Positions 1 to 10,849 of a stretch of DNA of 64,000 nucleotides are shown here, piece after piece. This stretch comes from Pyropia haitanensis (lineage: Eukaryota; Rhodophyta; Bangiophyceae; Bangiales; Bangiaceae). Position 1 is the first letter of the stretch; each line of letters starts with the position of its first letter. A model generated the notes under the pieces. The model had not been told where the DNA came from. It made no database searches and saw only the letters and a program-made list of their open reading frames with translations. The stretch spans positions 2,072,623 through 2,136,622 of the forward strand of contig SDUX01000001.1 of NCBI GenBank assembly GCA_008729055.1, written 5' to 3'. Both the position numbers and the translations under genes were made by a program.

Positions 1-647
1 CGGCCGCTCTCCCTCACGCACGTCGTGTACATGGACGGCCACCTGCCGTGGGCGGCCATCACCCTCAGCCCCCTGTGCCTCATTGTCGCGACGGTGACGC
101 TCGTGCTGGCCCGCCGGGAGGCCCACGCGGTGGGCCTGTGTGTGGGCATGGTCACCAGCGAGGTGGTCAACCACCTGCTCAAGGCGGCCATCGCGCAGCC
201 GCGGCCGGCCTTCCCGGGCGTCTTCACGCCCGGCCACGGGATGCCGTCGGACCACGCGCAGTTTACCGCCTTTTTTTTCGTCTTTGCCGCCGCGTTTTTC
301 GCCCGCCGCCGCGCCGTCCTCCGCGCGGGCGTGCTGCCCGCGTGGGAGGAGGCGGCGCTGGTGGGGGGGCTCGGCGTGAACGCGGTGCTGACCGCGGCGA
401 GCCGGGTGGTCCTCGGCTACCACACCGTCGCGCAGGTGGTGGCGGGGGGGGGGTGGGCGTCGCGTTTGGCGTCGCCTGGGCCACCGTGGCGGTGGTGGTG
501 GGCGAGCCCGCCGCCGCGGCGGCGGTGGTGAGCCCGCTCGGCCGCGCGCTGCGGCTGCGGGACTCGTCGTGGACGCCGGACGCGCTCGCGGTGGAGCGCG
601 ACGCGCTGCTGCCGCCAGACGCGTGTGCGGGGAAGAAGACGTTGTGA
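1..647 (+). CDS. DOLPP1: Dolichyldiphosphatase, 5'-partial, frame switch at a G run
   Basis: PAP2-superfamily membrane phosphatase that hydrolyses dolichyl diphosphate on the lumenal face of the ER, recycling the carrier lipid for N-glycosylation. Frame 1 enters from outside the window with LTHVVY, which corresponds to the family N-terminus, so the real start lies upstream. The three PAP2 motifs are present: KAAIAQPRP (K-x6-RP), GMPSDHAQ (catalytic His kept, as in the family's GMPSSHSQ) and SRVVLGYHT. Hydrophobic helices lie between them. At a run of ten G (444-453) the frame must move from 1 to 3; beyond it the sequence again matches the family (VGVAFGVAWATVAVVVG, then RDSSWTPDALAVE). The product ends GKKTL, a C-terminal dilysine ER-retrieval signal of the KKxx type. 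The shift sits inside a homopolymer, so an assembly error is more likely than a broken gene. Confidence 0.85.
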   Translation, partial: AALPHARRVHGRPPAVGGHHPQPPVPHCRDGDARAGPPGGPRGGPVCGHGHQRGGQPPAQGGHRAAAAGLPGRLHARPRDAVGPRAVYRLFFRLCRRVFRPPPRRPPRGRAARVGGGGAGGGARRERGADRGEPGGPRLPHRRAGGGGGGVGVAFGVAWATVAVVVGEPAAAAAVVSPLGRALRLRDSSWTPDALAVERDALLPPDACAGKKTL

Positions 648-911
648 CGCGGAGAGGGGGGGGGGGCGGCGGGGCACCGTGGACGGGGCATGGGCAGTCC
701 GACGAGGACAAGTTGGGAGGGGGGGAGGCCGGGGGTGAGGTGCTTGGCACAACTCATTGCTGCGATTCCCAGGGCGAGGGGAAGGGGGGGGGGAGGTCCA
801 GGGCGGAAAAGGGCATGAATGGGAGACTCCTGGCCGTCCCGCGGCGATGGCTGACTGGACTGGGCTCTGATACCCGACTTGCCTGACTCATGTACGCAAA
901 AACAACACCCA

Positions 912-3404
912 TCATTCCCTCGCTGCCCGTCTCTCGCCCTCCACGCCGGATGGCGGGCGTGTCACTCGGGTGGGCGACGGCCCGCCGCCGCGACCACGAG
1001 GCCGCCGCGGAGACCGTGGGAAGAAGTGGTCAATGCGGCGGACGCTGTCGGGCTGCTTCCGCTTCCTCCCGCCCCGCGCCGCCGGCCGCGAGCCCCGCTC
1101 GACGCACGCGTCCAGGTGGCGGTGCAGCCGCGCCTCATCCGCGGCGGGGACGGAAAAGAGGCCACACGCCGGGCACACGTAGATGGTGGGCAGTGTTGGT
1201 GGCGTCGGGGGGGGCACAGCCGGGCTCGGCGGTGGCCTGGGCGACGCGGTGGGCCCACCTGCGGGAGAGGAGCGCGACGCCGGCGCCGCACCGTCGCCAT
1301 CGGCGACAGGGCAATCCCGGGGCTCAGGCGCAGCTGGTCGAGGAGGCTCAGGTCGGCTCGCGGCGACAGCGGGAGCGCCACCAGTAACGGAATCCACCGC
1401 GCCCGCGCCAGACGGCGGACAATCCCCAGGCGCAGCAGCAGCGGCTGTCGGCGCGGCCGGCGAGACGACAAGATGCTCGTCGCTCACCGCTGCCGCTCCC
1501 TCCGCCCCCTCCCCACTACTGGTCGGAGGCACCTCGTCGGCACCTCGGCCAGCCACAAACGCGTCGAGGGTGCCCTGCTGCTTGCCAATCACCGGTGCCT
1601 GCGTCCCCGCGTCCAGCCCCGACACGCGCACGCCCACCAGCCGCAGCATGGCGGGCGCCTCGGCGGCCAGCAGGGGGGCGGCCACGCGCAGCAGCGCGGG
1701 CGCGTCGTCGCCGACCGGCAGGGGCAGCGACACGGACCGGCTGCGCACCGCAAACGCCGCGTCCTTGACCTTGAGCGTCACGGTCCGACCGCGGGCGCCG
1801 AGTCGGCCCAGGTCCGCCGCGAGGCGGTCGACCAGGCGGGTTAGGATGGCGGTGAGCGCCGCCGCGTCCGCGGTGGGCGCAAACGTGGACTCCCGGGAGG
1901 CGCCCTTGCGCGGCGCCAGCCGTCCGCCAGTGCCGTCACCAGCAACGGTGGTGCCCGAGACGCCCAGGGCGGCGCGGAGAAAAGACTTGGCCGACCGGGG
2001 GGAGAAGAGGGCCACCACCAGAGCACGGTGTGTGACCAGGTCCGCGCAGGTGTGGACCCCCACGCCGCCTAGAAGCGACGCGGTAACGGAGCCAATGCCG
2101 GGAACCTTACGGACGGGCAGAGGGGAGATGAAGGACAGGACCGCCTCCCGTGTGGCCTGTATCACCGTCTGGCCATTGGGCTTATTCACGTCCGATGCGA
2201 GCTTGGCGAGCAGCTTGTTGGGCGCCCCGCCCGCAGAGCACGTTAAACGCGTCGCCGCAGCGACGGCCGAGCGAATATGGGTGAGCACGTCGTCCAGGGA
2301 CAGGTGCGGCCGCGCGGCCATGTACGCGGTCACATCGAGGTAGGCCTCGTCCAAGGACGCCATGACAAAGTTGGGGTCATACACGGGGAAGACGTGGTCG
2401 CGGAGCCGCGCGGACGTTGCCTTGACAGCAGCTATATCAATGGGTACGAGGATGAGGGACGGGCACAGGCGCAGCGCGACAAACCCGGGCATGGCGCTCC
2501 GCACGCCATACTTGCGCGCCTCGTACGAAGCCGTGCAGAGCATGGACATGCCGCCTGCCGCGTGCGGTTTGCCCACCAGTGACGGGTCGTCGCGCTCGGC
2601 CACGGCGCTGTAAAAGGCATCCAGGTCCACGTGCACCACACGCCGGGCGAGGTCCCGCTCAGACGCCTCGATGGCGGCCAACTCCTCGTCCGCCGTCGCC
2701 GTCGCCGACGTCAACGCACCCGGCGTCGACCGAAGGCGCGCGGCCGAGGCGGCCAGGGCGGCCACCCGGTCGGCCACGGTCGCGGCCTTGCGCTGGGCGG
2801 CCTCGTAGAAGCGGGAGCCCCGCGACGCCTCCTCAATGACCCGGTTGGCCCACGCGGCATCAACGCCGCTGAGGCCGGCCTTGTGGCTATTCCACGCCAC
2901 GGGACCGGCGGGCGTGGCGGGCGGGTCCGCGGCAGGCACCGTCGGCGTGCCGTCAGGGCGGGCTGGCTCGGCTGGCCCCGGGGGGGGGAGCGCCGCTGCC
3001 GCCGACGCAACGCCCACGGGTGGTGTAGAGCGAGCCAAACCCTGGACTGTGCTGGATGACGCGGTCGTGGGCACCGCCGCCGACGTGACGCCCCCATCTG
3101 GCGTATGACGGCCAAGGACGGAGGGTACCGCCGCGGCCATGCCCGCAGACGGCGTCGATTGAGGCAGGTCAACGGGAGTGGGAGACGTTGGTTGAGGCAG
3201 GTCAACGGGGACGGGCGTCACGGGTGTAGCCGTCGGGATACCTGTCAGCCGCGCTGGCCGGCCAAGACAAGCCGGCGCGGGGAAGCCGGAGGGTGCCACC
3301 GCCATCGACGGCGTTGGCCCGGCAGCCGGCCCCGCGGGAGCAACACCTGCGGCCTCGCCGGACAACAGTCCGGACGAGACTTGCCATCGGCTGGTAGGCA
3401 TCAT
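912..3404 (-). CDS. POLK: DNA polymerase kappa (DinB-type translesion polymerase)
   Basis: Y-family polymerase that copies past bulky minor-groove lesions in the nucleus; about 830 residues. Order seen: a long Pro/Ala/Thr-rich N-terminus; the kappa-specific N-clasp region (SRGSRFYEAAQ); palm with VHVDLDAFYSAV and the catalytic SLDEAYLDV; fingers (SYEARKYGVRSAMPGF); HhH thumb (VRKVPGIGSVTASLLG); little-finger domain; a PIP-like KQQGTLDAFV; a UBZ4-type finger (CPACGLF...HRHLDAC) that would bind ubiquitin; and near the C-terminus VRRIDHFF, a PIP-like box with V in place of Q. The start is the first of two adjacent ATGs at 3404/3401. The open frame continues upstream with another ATG at 3596, but the composition there looks untranslated. 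No intron is evident. Confidence 0.9.
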   Translation of the reverse strand: MMPTSRWQVSSGLLSGEAAGVAPAGPAAGPTPSMAVAPSGFPAPACLGRPARLTGIPTATPVTPVPVDLPQPTSPTPVDLPQSTPSAGMAAAVPSVLGRHTPDGGVTSAAVPTTASSSTVQGLARSTPPVGVASAAAALPPPGPAEPARPDGTPTVPAADPPATPAGPVAWNSHKAGLSGVDAAWANRVIEEASRGSRFYEAAQRKAATVADRVAALAASAARLRSTPGALTSATATADEELAAIEASERDLARRVVHVDLDAFYSAVAERDDPSLVGKPHAAGGMSMLCTASYEARKYGVRSAMPGFVALRLCPSLILVPIDIAAVKATSARLRDHVFPVYDPNFVMASLDEAYLDVTAYMAARPHLSLDDVLTHIRSAVAAATRLTCSAGGAPNKLLAKLASDVNKPNGQTVIQATREAVLSFISPLPVRKVPGIGSVTASLLGGVGVHTCADLVTHRALVVALFSPRSAKSFLRAALGVSGTTVAGDGTGGRLAPRKGASRESTFAPTADAAALTAILTRLVDRLAADLGRLGARGRTVTLKVKDAAFAVRSRSVSLPLPVGDDAPALLRVAAPLLAAEAPAMLRLVGVRVSGLDAGTQAPVIGKQQGTLDAFVAGRGADEVPPTSSGEGAEGAAAVSDEHLVVSPAAPTAAAAAPGDCPPSGAGAVDSVTGGAPAVAASRPEPPRPAAPEPRDCPVADGDGAAPASRSSPAGGPTASPRPPPSPAVPPPTPPTLPTIYVCPACGLFSVPAADEARLHRHLDACVERGSRPAARGGRKRKQPDSVRRIDHFFPRSPRRPRGRGGGPSPTRVTRPPSGVEGERRAARE

Positions 3405-3995
3405 GGCACGCTCCTGAGAGAGGACAGGCACACCACAACGGTTGCGGTACGAGCCTTGAGACTCGACGCCAAAGGGCACACCATGTTGTCGGCTTCGCCA
3501 CGAGGGGTCACCAAGTTGCCTTGGTCGTGTTGGCTCATCCGAGGCGTGTTCTCCAAAGTCCAGACGCGCCAAAGTTGGACGCACGCGGATTGGCATACGT
3601 GACACATCCACAAAAAGTCTCGATGAAAGATGACAGCAGCGCCGCAAGCCGGAATTGGCGATGGCCCAGCCTACTGCTCTTTTGCTTCCCTCTCGCCTGT
3701 TGCACCACGTGAGAGACCCACATGGCGGCACCGCGGGTGTTTTCTGGGGGGGTTGGCCGTTTACTCTCTTCCCTTCTTCTTCCCCAACGTAGCGGTAGCA
3801 GATGAAGGTGGAAACGGAGAGACCTTTGGCACCAGCCCAGCGCTACCTCTGGTTGACACGAGCGTCCGAGCCGCCCTTCCGCACCTACCAGTCCGACGTC
3901 CAGCTGCATCTGATATGACGACCCGTTTCAGTCCTGCTTCCACGGCCGCGGCTCAAGCCGGAAGCAAACACCGCCGCTGCCGCTGCCGTCGCTGC

Positions 3996-4037
<42 letters not shown>

Positions 4038-4243
4038 GTGGGGTACCCTGCCAGGCTCCCCCACTAAAGACTCACTTTCGACTCCCGGCACGGTCCTGTG
4101 GGACACGAAAGTGAGGGTCCAAGCAGTCAATAACATCTGTGTGAAGCTCACGTGGGAGACAGTCCCTCCCCCTCTTTCCACCATCCGCCTCCTCTTCCCC
4201 CTGCTACGCCCCAGCCACACTTCCCCCCCCCCCCCCCCTGCGA
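3405..4243 (+). other. Intergenic, 5' sides of Pol kappa and 3' side of the peroxidase
   Basis: About 840 bp without a supported gene. It holds the likely Pol kappa 5' untranslated region and promoter, a (CCG)n microsatellite at about 3998-4037, pyrimidine-rich stretches, and a 15-base C run just beyond the peroxidase stop codon. Confidence 0.6.
3998..4037 (+). repeat. (CCG)n microsatellite
   Basis: About thirteen uninterrupted CCG/GCC triplets preceded by imperfect CCGCTG units, in the Pol kappa/peroxidase spacer. Confidence 0.9.
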
Positions 4244-6522
4244 CTACGGCAATTGGAACACGTTGTCCGGCCACTGCGCGGCGGGCACGTCCGTGTTGTC
4301 CACCAGCACGTCCTTGAGCGTGCGCGTGCCGCCCAGGATGGCCTGCACCAGCGGCAGCGCGCGCACGCGCGCCGGCCAGTAGACGCTCTCATAGTAGAAG
4401 CGGTCGCCGTCGCGGAGGCGACGGAACTGGTCGACGAGCGACGCGTGGAAGAGGGCGCCCACCGCCGCGCCCGGCACGTGCGCCTCGGCGAGGCCGCCGA
4501 CAAACGCGTCGACCTGGTCGGCGTCGGCGTAGACCGAGCCGAGGGCCGCCGCCGTCGCGGCGTCGCCCGGCGCGAGGTCGCCCAGCGCCGCGTGCGGCCG
4601 CAGGCCGTACATGCGGCGGGCGGCGTTGAGCGTCGGCAGCCCGTGGTCCCGCCCCCGCTGGCAGTTGAGGGAGACCAGGTCCAGGCCGTTGCTGTCCAGG
4701 TTGGCAAACAGCGCGTTGCGCAGCGCGTCGGCCACAAACCGGTCCACCTCGTGGCCGACGGCGTGGGCGGCGCCGGCGAGGAGCGGCTCAACGCCGACCG
4801 CCCGCACAAACGTCGGGTCAAAGTAGACCGCCTTTAGCTCCACCCCGTCCCGCGCGTGCGCGCTGCCGTCGGCGTTGCGGAGGTGGAGCGTGTCGGGCAC
4901 GGCCGAGTGGCCAAAGCGGAACGCGGCGGTGGTGAAAAAATTGGAGATGGTCGGGTTGACGGCCGCGTCGTAGCCAGTGTAGGCGGGCAGCCCGCCGCCG
5001 CCGGTGGGCCCGACCAGCAGCGGCAGCCAGTGCTGGTACGTGATGGCCTGGAGGGTGGCCGCCACGATCTTGCGCGCGTACTGGTACAGCTGCTCGTCCG
5101 TCCAGCAGCCAAACGCGTCGGCGAGGAGCGCGGCCACCCGGTTGTGCTCGCGCACAAAGAGGGTGTGCAGGGCGGCGAGGACGGGCTGCTCGTTGGCCCG
5201 CCGGTCGCCGGCGGCGAAAAACTCGGCGCCCTCGGACGGGTCGTTGGGCAGCACCGCCCCGCCGAGCGCGGCGGCCGAGTTGTCCGGCATCAGCGGCCCG
5301 CCGCCAACGACGGCGCCGACGCGCAGCCGGCCGCCAACGTGCTCCCGCAGCACGTCCACCCGGTCCCGCTCCGCCCCGTACAGCTGGCTCCCATCCACAA
5401 ACGCGGTCTGCATGTTGGGGTGCTGCCGCGGGAGGGCCTCGGCGTAGCCGCCGCCGCAGCACGGGCGGCCGTCGCGCATGTGCTGCGACCGCGTAAACGC
5501 GATCGTGTCGACGGGGAGGACGTCGGCCGGGTCGGTCACGTCAATGGGCATGGCCTCCTCGCTGACGGTGCCCTTGGAGCCAAACGTGATGGCCAGGTCG
5601 TGGTCCAGAAACTGGCCCCAAAACGTCCACAGGTCGGTCAGGCGGCGGCCGCTGCGGGGCGCCACCGTCCCCGGCGCCACCGCCGCAACGGCGTTGGAGA
5701 CGGCCCGGCAGTTGGGACGGCCGGCCATCATGGGCGCCGACGCGCCGTCCGCCCAGACGCCGTCGAGCGCCGCGTCCATCCGCAGCAGCGCGGCGGACGC
5801 GGCGCCCCACCGCGGCTGCGCCTCGTTGTTGCACGTGCCCGAGTAGCTGCGGAACTCGTCGTTGCACGGGTAGGCGCCCTTGGCCAGCCGCGCGTTGTCC
5901 ACCATCGCCTCGGCGGCGGCGACAAACCAGCCGGCCAGCCGCGGGTTGGCCGCCGCCGCGGGCGGCAGCTTCACCCCCACCCGCATCATGGACGCGCGGG
6001 ACGGGTTGCCCACGTACGGCGTCAGCGTGATGGCAAACGCCGCGCCGGTGAGGTCGGGGCGGTCGGGCCCCCACGCGTCGGGGCTGTGGCGGGTCACCTC
6101 GTACTCGAGGCGCTTGCCGTCATCGTCCCGCGACACGACCGCCAGGCTCAGCGTCCGGCCACTCTCAAACGTGCCCGTCACCCGCCGGCCGGGCTCGTCC
6201 ACCGTGTACGCGTGGAGCATGCGGCCCATGGTCAGGTCCAGGACGGCGGGAAACGCAACCACCTCCCACAGGGCCTCCAACGGCACCGCCAGGCCACCCC
6301 GCACGACCGTCCAGCCGTCCGCGTCCGTAACGCGGGCGGGCGTCTCGGCGGCGGCCACGCCGCCGCCACTACCACCCACCGCCACCGCCACGCCCACCGC
6401 CGCGGCGGCCGCGGCCGCAGCCGCCACCGCCCAGTGGCGCGGCGGCCAAGCCCCACGCCGGCGGCGGCGCCATCCATCGCCGCCACCACCGCCACGGCCA
6501 CCACCACTACCACCACCACCAC

Positions 6523-6564
<42 letters not shown>

Positions 6565-6685
6565 TGTGGCCACCGTTTCCACACTGCCTGCCGGTCACGG
6601 CAGCACAAAAAAGCGCGTGCCCCCCCCGGGCGCCGTCCAGCCCCACCCCCGGTGGCCACCGCAACGGCCGCGTCCCGCCCGCCAT
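4244..6685 (-). CDS. Animal-type (peroxinectin-like) haem peroxidase, secreted or signal-anchored
   Basis: Member of the animal/cyclooxygenase haem peroxidase superfamily, about 813 residues from the first in-frame ATG at 6685. Visible hallmarks: distal-histidine helix WGQFLDHDLAIT; catalytic arginine in FVREHNRVAALLA; proximal histidine in AFRFGHSAVPDT; and LNCQRGRDHGLP near the C-terminus, all in canonical order. An N-terminal poly-Gly tract is followed by an Arg cluster and an Ala/Val-rich hydrophobic helix (HWAVAAAAAAAAAVGVAVAV), read as a signal anchor or late signal peptide, putting the catalytic domain outside the cell or in a vesicle lumen. The family uses H2O2 to oxidise halides or phenolics; the substrate here is unknown. 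Start and poly-Gly length are uncertain because the CCG/GGC tract is prone to length error. No intron is needed. Confidence 0.88.
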
Positions 6686-6894
6686 GCCACACGTCCGCGT
6701 GCCGAGCCGCCTCGGCGGCGGCTGGCGCCGTGCCGCACACCGCGCGGCGGTCGTTGCCGGCAAGCACCGCCACGCAAAGGAGACCCCCGGCCCGTAGCGG
6801 CCAAGCGGCGGGCAACCCCACGCTGGGGAAGAGCCCCGGCCCGTAGCGGGCAGCGGCGGCCGCCGCGGTCGCGGCGACGGCGGCGGCGGTCGCG

Positions 6895-6925
<31 letters not shown>

Positions 6926-8328
6926 CGGGGGAGGCGGTGACGGCGGTGGCGGCGGTGGAGGCGGTGGCGGCGGCGGCCGGCGGGTGCCTCGGCCAGCCGC
7001 ACCCGCGAGCGCAACCGCCGCGCGCGGCGGCGGCTACCCAAACGACCGCCGCCGACGGCGCGTCCGACCCGGCGCCGTCGCCTCCCCGCGCCGCGGGTGG
7101 CGGCACGCCCGTCGCGGCCGCCGCCAGCAGCGGCGGCGGCGGCGGGCGTGTCGTCCGCTCCCCACGACCGGCCGTCCCAAGCACGCGGCTGCCGGCGTGA
7201 CGGTGCGCACCCCCCCCCCCCCCCCCCCCCCATCGCTCCTCGGCTTGCACCGTCCCCCCCACCCCCCCCCCCCCCCCCATCGCACCCCGAGCAACCCCAC
7301 CCGCACAACTCCGCTGCGCCCACCACACCTCCCACACCCCCCCCCCCCCCACCCCCCCACCCCCCCCCCTCCTACCCCACCCACACTCCCCCACCCACAC
7401 GCCGCTCTCACCCCCCCCCCCCCCCCCCCTCTTCCACTACACCAGCCACACCCCTCCCGCCACGCGCGGCGGCACCCCCACCCACCCACCACCCACCACC
7501 CGCCGCCGCCGCCGCCGCCCCCACCCGCCGCGCGGCGTGTCAGTCCCCCCCGCCAGCCGCCGCGGCGGGCCACCGCCGCCGCCGCCCACCACCGTTACGG
7601 AGGGGGGGGGAGAAGCGGGGGGGGGGGGGGGTCTGGCGTCTGCTGACGGCCGGCGCGGGGGGGGGGGGGGGGGGGGGTAGACGGAGCGGGGCGGAACGCC
7701 GCGCGCGCGTAGTGAGAGAGAGATGGGAAAGCCATGGACGCGGCCGGGGGGGGGGGGGGGGGGGGGGAATACCCTTGACGCTGGGGGGTGGGGGGGGGGG
7801 GTGGCGCGAGGTGGCGGGGGTGCCGCCACCGCCGGAATTATTCGCGGCCGTGCCACCCCGCCGCCACCGCCGCCGCCGCCGCCGCCGCCACCGCCGCCAC
7901 CGCCGCGGCCGCCTCCACCACCGCCGCCGACGCTGCCGCCGCCGACGCTGCCGCCGCCACTGCCGCCGCCGACGCTGCCGCCGTCGGCGGGCGTACGCCC
8001 CCCCCCCCCCTCCCTCCGCTTCCACGCACCGCCGTGGCCGCCCGCGTGACGTCGTCAGCCCCCCCCCCCCCCGGGCGGCGTCAAGGACAGGCGCCGGGTG
8101 AGAGCGGGGGGGTCGGACGTCGGTGGGGGGGGGAAGGGGGGAGGAGGACGCCGCCCCCGCGTGTCAGCGCCGGTTCCCCTCCCCCCCTGCCGCCCCCCCG
8201 CCGTCCCGCCCCCCCGCCCTCTCCCGCCTTTTTCACGGGCGGCGTGCCGCGGGTGGCGGCGCACACGGCGGGACACGCGGCGGGCGGGGGGGGGGCGGGG
8301 GGGGGGGGAGGGGGTGGCTGCCGCCAGT

Positions 8329-8369
<41 letters not shown>

Positions 8370-9281
8370 GGTCGGCCGCCGCCGGCGGCCGCGCGGGCCG
8401 GGCGGTCGCGGCGGCGGTGGGAGCGGCCGCCCGCGCACGCGGGGTGGGTGGTGCGGTGGGGAGGGGGGGGGGCCGCCGCCGGCGGTCGTCCCGGGGGGGG
8501 GGGGGGGGGGGGGGAGGAGGCGCACGCCGGTGCGGGCGGGAGGGGCGGGCGGGCGGGCGGCCTCGCGACGCGCGGCGGTGGGGGGCAGCCGCGGTCTGGC
8601 GCCGCCGCGGGGGGTAGCGTGCGGGTTGGGGTTTTTTTTTTTTTTTTTTTTGAGGGGGGGGGGAGGGCAGCGGCGTGTGTGAGAAAGGGCCGGGGGGACG
8701 AAGGGGGGGGGGGTGGGATGACGGCGGTGGCGCTGGGCTGCGGGGTAGACGTGTCCACCGGCGGGGTGGGCGGTACGGATGGGTGGACAAGCGTGGGAGC
8801 GGGGGGGGGAGTGGGGGGATGAGGGGGCGAGGGGCAGGAGGTCCAAAGGGGCAGTAGAGCGACGCCACCCCGCCACCGCCCCGCCCACTCCCCACCAGCA
8901 CAAACGACGAGAGGATGGATGGGTCATGGTCGTGGCCACGCCACTGGCCACGCGTTTATACGCCACACGACTCCACACCGGCAAAAACAAGAGAGAGACG
9001 GCTGCGGCTACGTCTTCCTGTCGGAAGTTCACCGGCAGCCGCGGGAGCACCCCGGCGCGAGCGCACGCGCCGCCAGGTAGAGGCGCGCCACACGCGGCGC
9101 CAACCCCCAGCAACAGCGACAAACATACCCCGTCACGGCAGCGGCACGGACGCCAGGGCGGGGGGGGGGGCGCCCCGAGGGTCTGGCCCGGCCGCCACCC
9201 CCCCCCCCCCACCGCCCGTCACCACTGGCACACCCCGTCGGCGGCGGCGGCGGCGGCTACGCCGCCGCCACGTCGGCCGCC
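6686..9281. other. Low-complexity GC desert, no gene supported
   Basis: About 2.6 kb dominated by GGC/CCG triplets (6840-6985), C homopolymers (for example 22 C at 7210-7231 and several 15-20 base runs to 7430), G homopolymers (7610-7800, 8290-8310, 8495-8515) and a 20-base T run at 8632-8651. Long open frames exist on both strands, but they translate to Pro, Gly, Arg or Ala runs and differ on opposite strands of the same DNA, so none is taken as coding. 8900-9250 is less repetitive and may be the 3' flank of the PB1-ZZ gene. Confidence 0.7.
8632..8651 (+). repeat. T20 homopolymer
   Basis: Twenty consecutive T in very GC-rich surroundings, flanked by G runs. As a strand-asymmetric tract it could mark a retroposed poly(A) tail on the other strand, but no adjacent retro-copy was recognised. 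Confidence 0.7.
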
Positions 9282-10811
9282 TCAGCCGGCGGCGCGGCCG
9301 GGGCGGCGGCGGCGGCGGCGCCCCCCCCCCCCCCCCCCCCCGGCGCCCCCCCCCACCTCCGCGGCGAGCACCTGCGCGAGCAGCACGTCCCGCGTTGTCG
9401 CGTCGTACATGCCCACCTCGAGCACCTCCCCCAGCACCCCCGCCGCGCCCTGCGCCGCCGCCACCGCCGCCCGCGTGTGCGGCCCGTAAAAGCCGACCCG
9501 CCGCGCCACCGCCCGTGGCGACAGGTGGCCCGCCGCGAGGAGCACCGCCTGCAGGTGCGCCACCCGCGGGCCACGCGCGTAAAACCGGAGCGGCGCGGCG
9601 GGCACGCGCGCCGCCTCGCCAGTCGTGTCGGCCGTGACGGCGGCCGCGGCGAGCCACGGGTACGCCACCGCCTCGTACGTGACGCCCGCCGCCCCCGGGG
9701 GCGGGTTCCCCGCCGCCGCCGCCGCGTAGCACACGCCGCACAGGTCATAGTCGTCGCGGTTGGTCGCGCGGTAGCGGGTGCCGACGATCGGCACCGTGCC
9801 GCAGCCGTCACACTCGGTGCGGCGGTGGGTGGCGAGCGCCGCCTCGACCGCCGCCGCCACCGCCGCGTCGCTGTCGGCGGCGCCGGTGGCGCCGCCGCCG
9901 GCGCCGCCACCAAAGTGGGCGCCGTGCAGCCAGCGGAGGAGGCGGCCGACGCAGCGCTCGGAGAGCACCGCCCGGACGCCCGCGGTGATGGCCGTGACGC
10001 CCTCTGCCGAGGCGCCCGCGTCGGTCAGCGCCGCGCCAAACGCGGCGACCAGCTCCTCCACCGCCGCCGCGTCCAGCGTCGGGTCCCCGCCCGCGCCGCT
10101 GCCGCCCGCACCGCCCGAGCCGCCCGCGACACCCGCACCGCCCGCACCGCCCGACCCACCCGCACCGCCCGAACCGCCCCGTGCGCCGTCCGCCCCGTCG
10201 GCCCCGTCGGCCCCGTCGGCCCCGTCGGCCCCGTCGGCCCCGTCGGCCCCGTCAGCACCATCGGCACCATCCTTGCCAGACTTCCCAGCGTCCCCAGGCG
10301 CCCCATCACCACCGCCGTCGGCGCCCTGCCCCATCGCACGGTCCAAAAACGTGCGGATGGCCCCCCCCGCGACCGTCGTCTGCACCCCCCGCGCGACCGT
10401 GCCGAGCCCCTCCGCCGCCACCGCGCGCATCCCCGCCGCGACGGCCGCCTCCGTCGCCGGGCTCACCCCGCGGCGCACGTGCTCAAACTGCCAAAAGCCG
10501 CGGCCGCGGGCACCGCCGAGCGCCGCCCCCGCGCCGGGCAGGGAGTAGATGAGCGACGCGAGCGCGTCCATGCCGCCCCCACACAGGGACACGTCGGGCG
10601 TCCACGCCGGCCCGCCGCCGCACCAGCCGCCGCCGCCGCCCATGCCGCCGCCGCCGCCGCCACCACCACCGCCAAAGAGGCCCATGCCGCCCAGCGGGAA
10701 AAAGCCGGCACCCCAGTTGGGGCCGCCGCCGCCACCGCGGCCACGGCGCCAACCGCCGCGGCCACGGCCACCGTGCCCGTGCCCGTGCCCGTGGTGGCCC
10801 CAACCGCTGCC

Positions 10812-10849
<38 letters not shown>

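Noticed and set aside
444..453. Reading the dolichyldiphosphatase frame break as a pseudogene
   Set aside because: Conserved protein resumes immediately after a ten-base G run and ends in an ER-retrieval signal; an indel error is simpler.
3405..3731. N-terminal extension of Pol kappa
   Set aside because: The open frame continues and includes an ATG at 3596, but composition changes and no conservation is expected there; kept only as an alternative start.
8632..8651. T runs (also 29050-29075) as retroposed poly(A) tails
   Set aside because: No adjacent retro-copy, target-site duplication or reverse-transcriptase remnant was seen.
6840..9230. Several very long open frames on both strands
   Set aside because: They translate to Pro, Gly, Arg or Ala runs, overlap each other on opposite strands, and carry no domain; they follow from stop-poor GC repeats.
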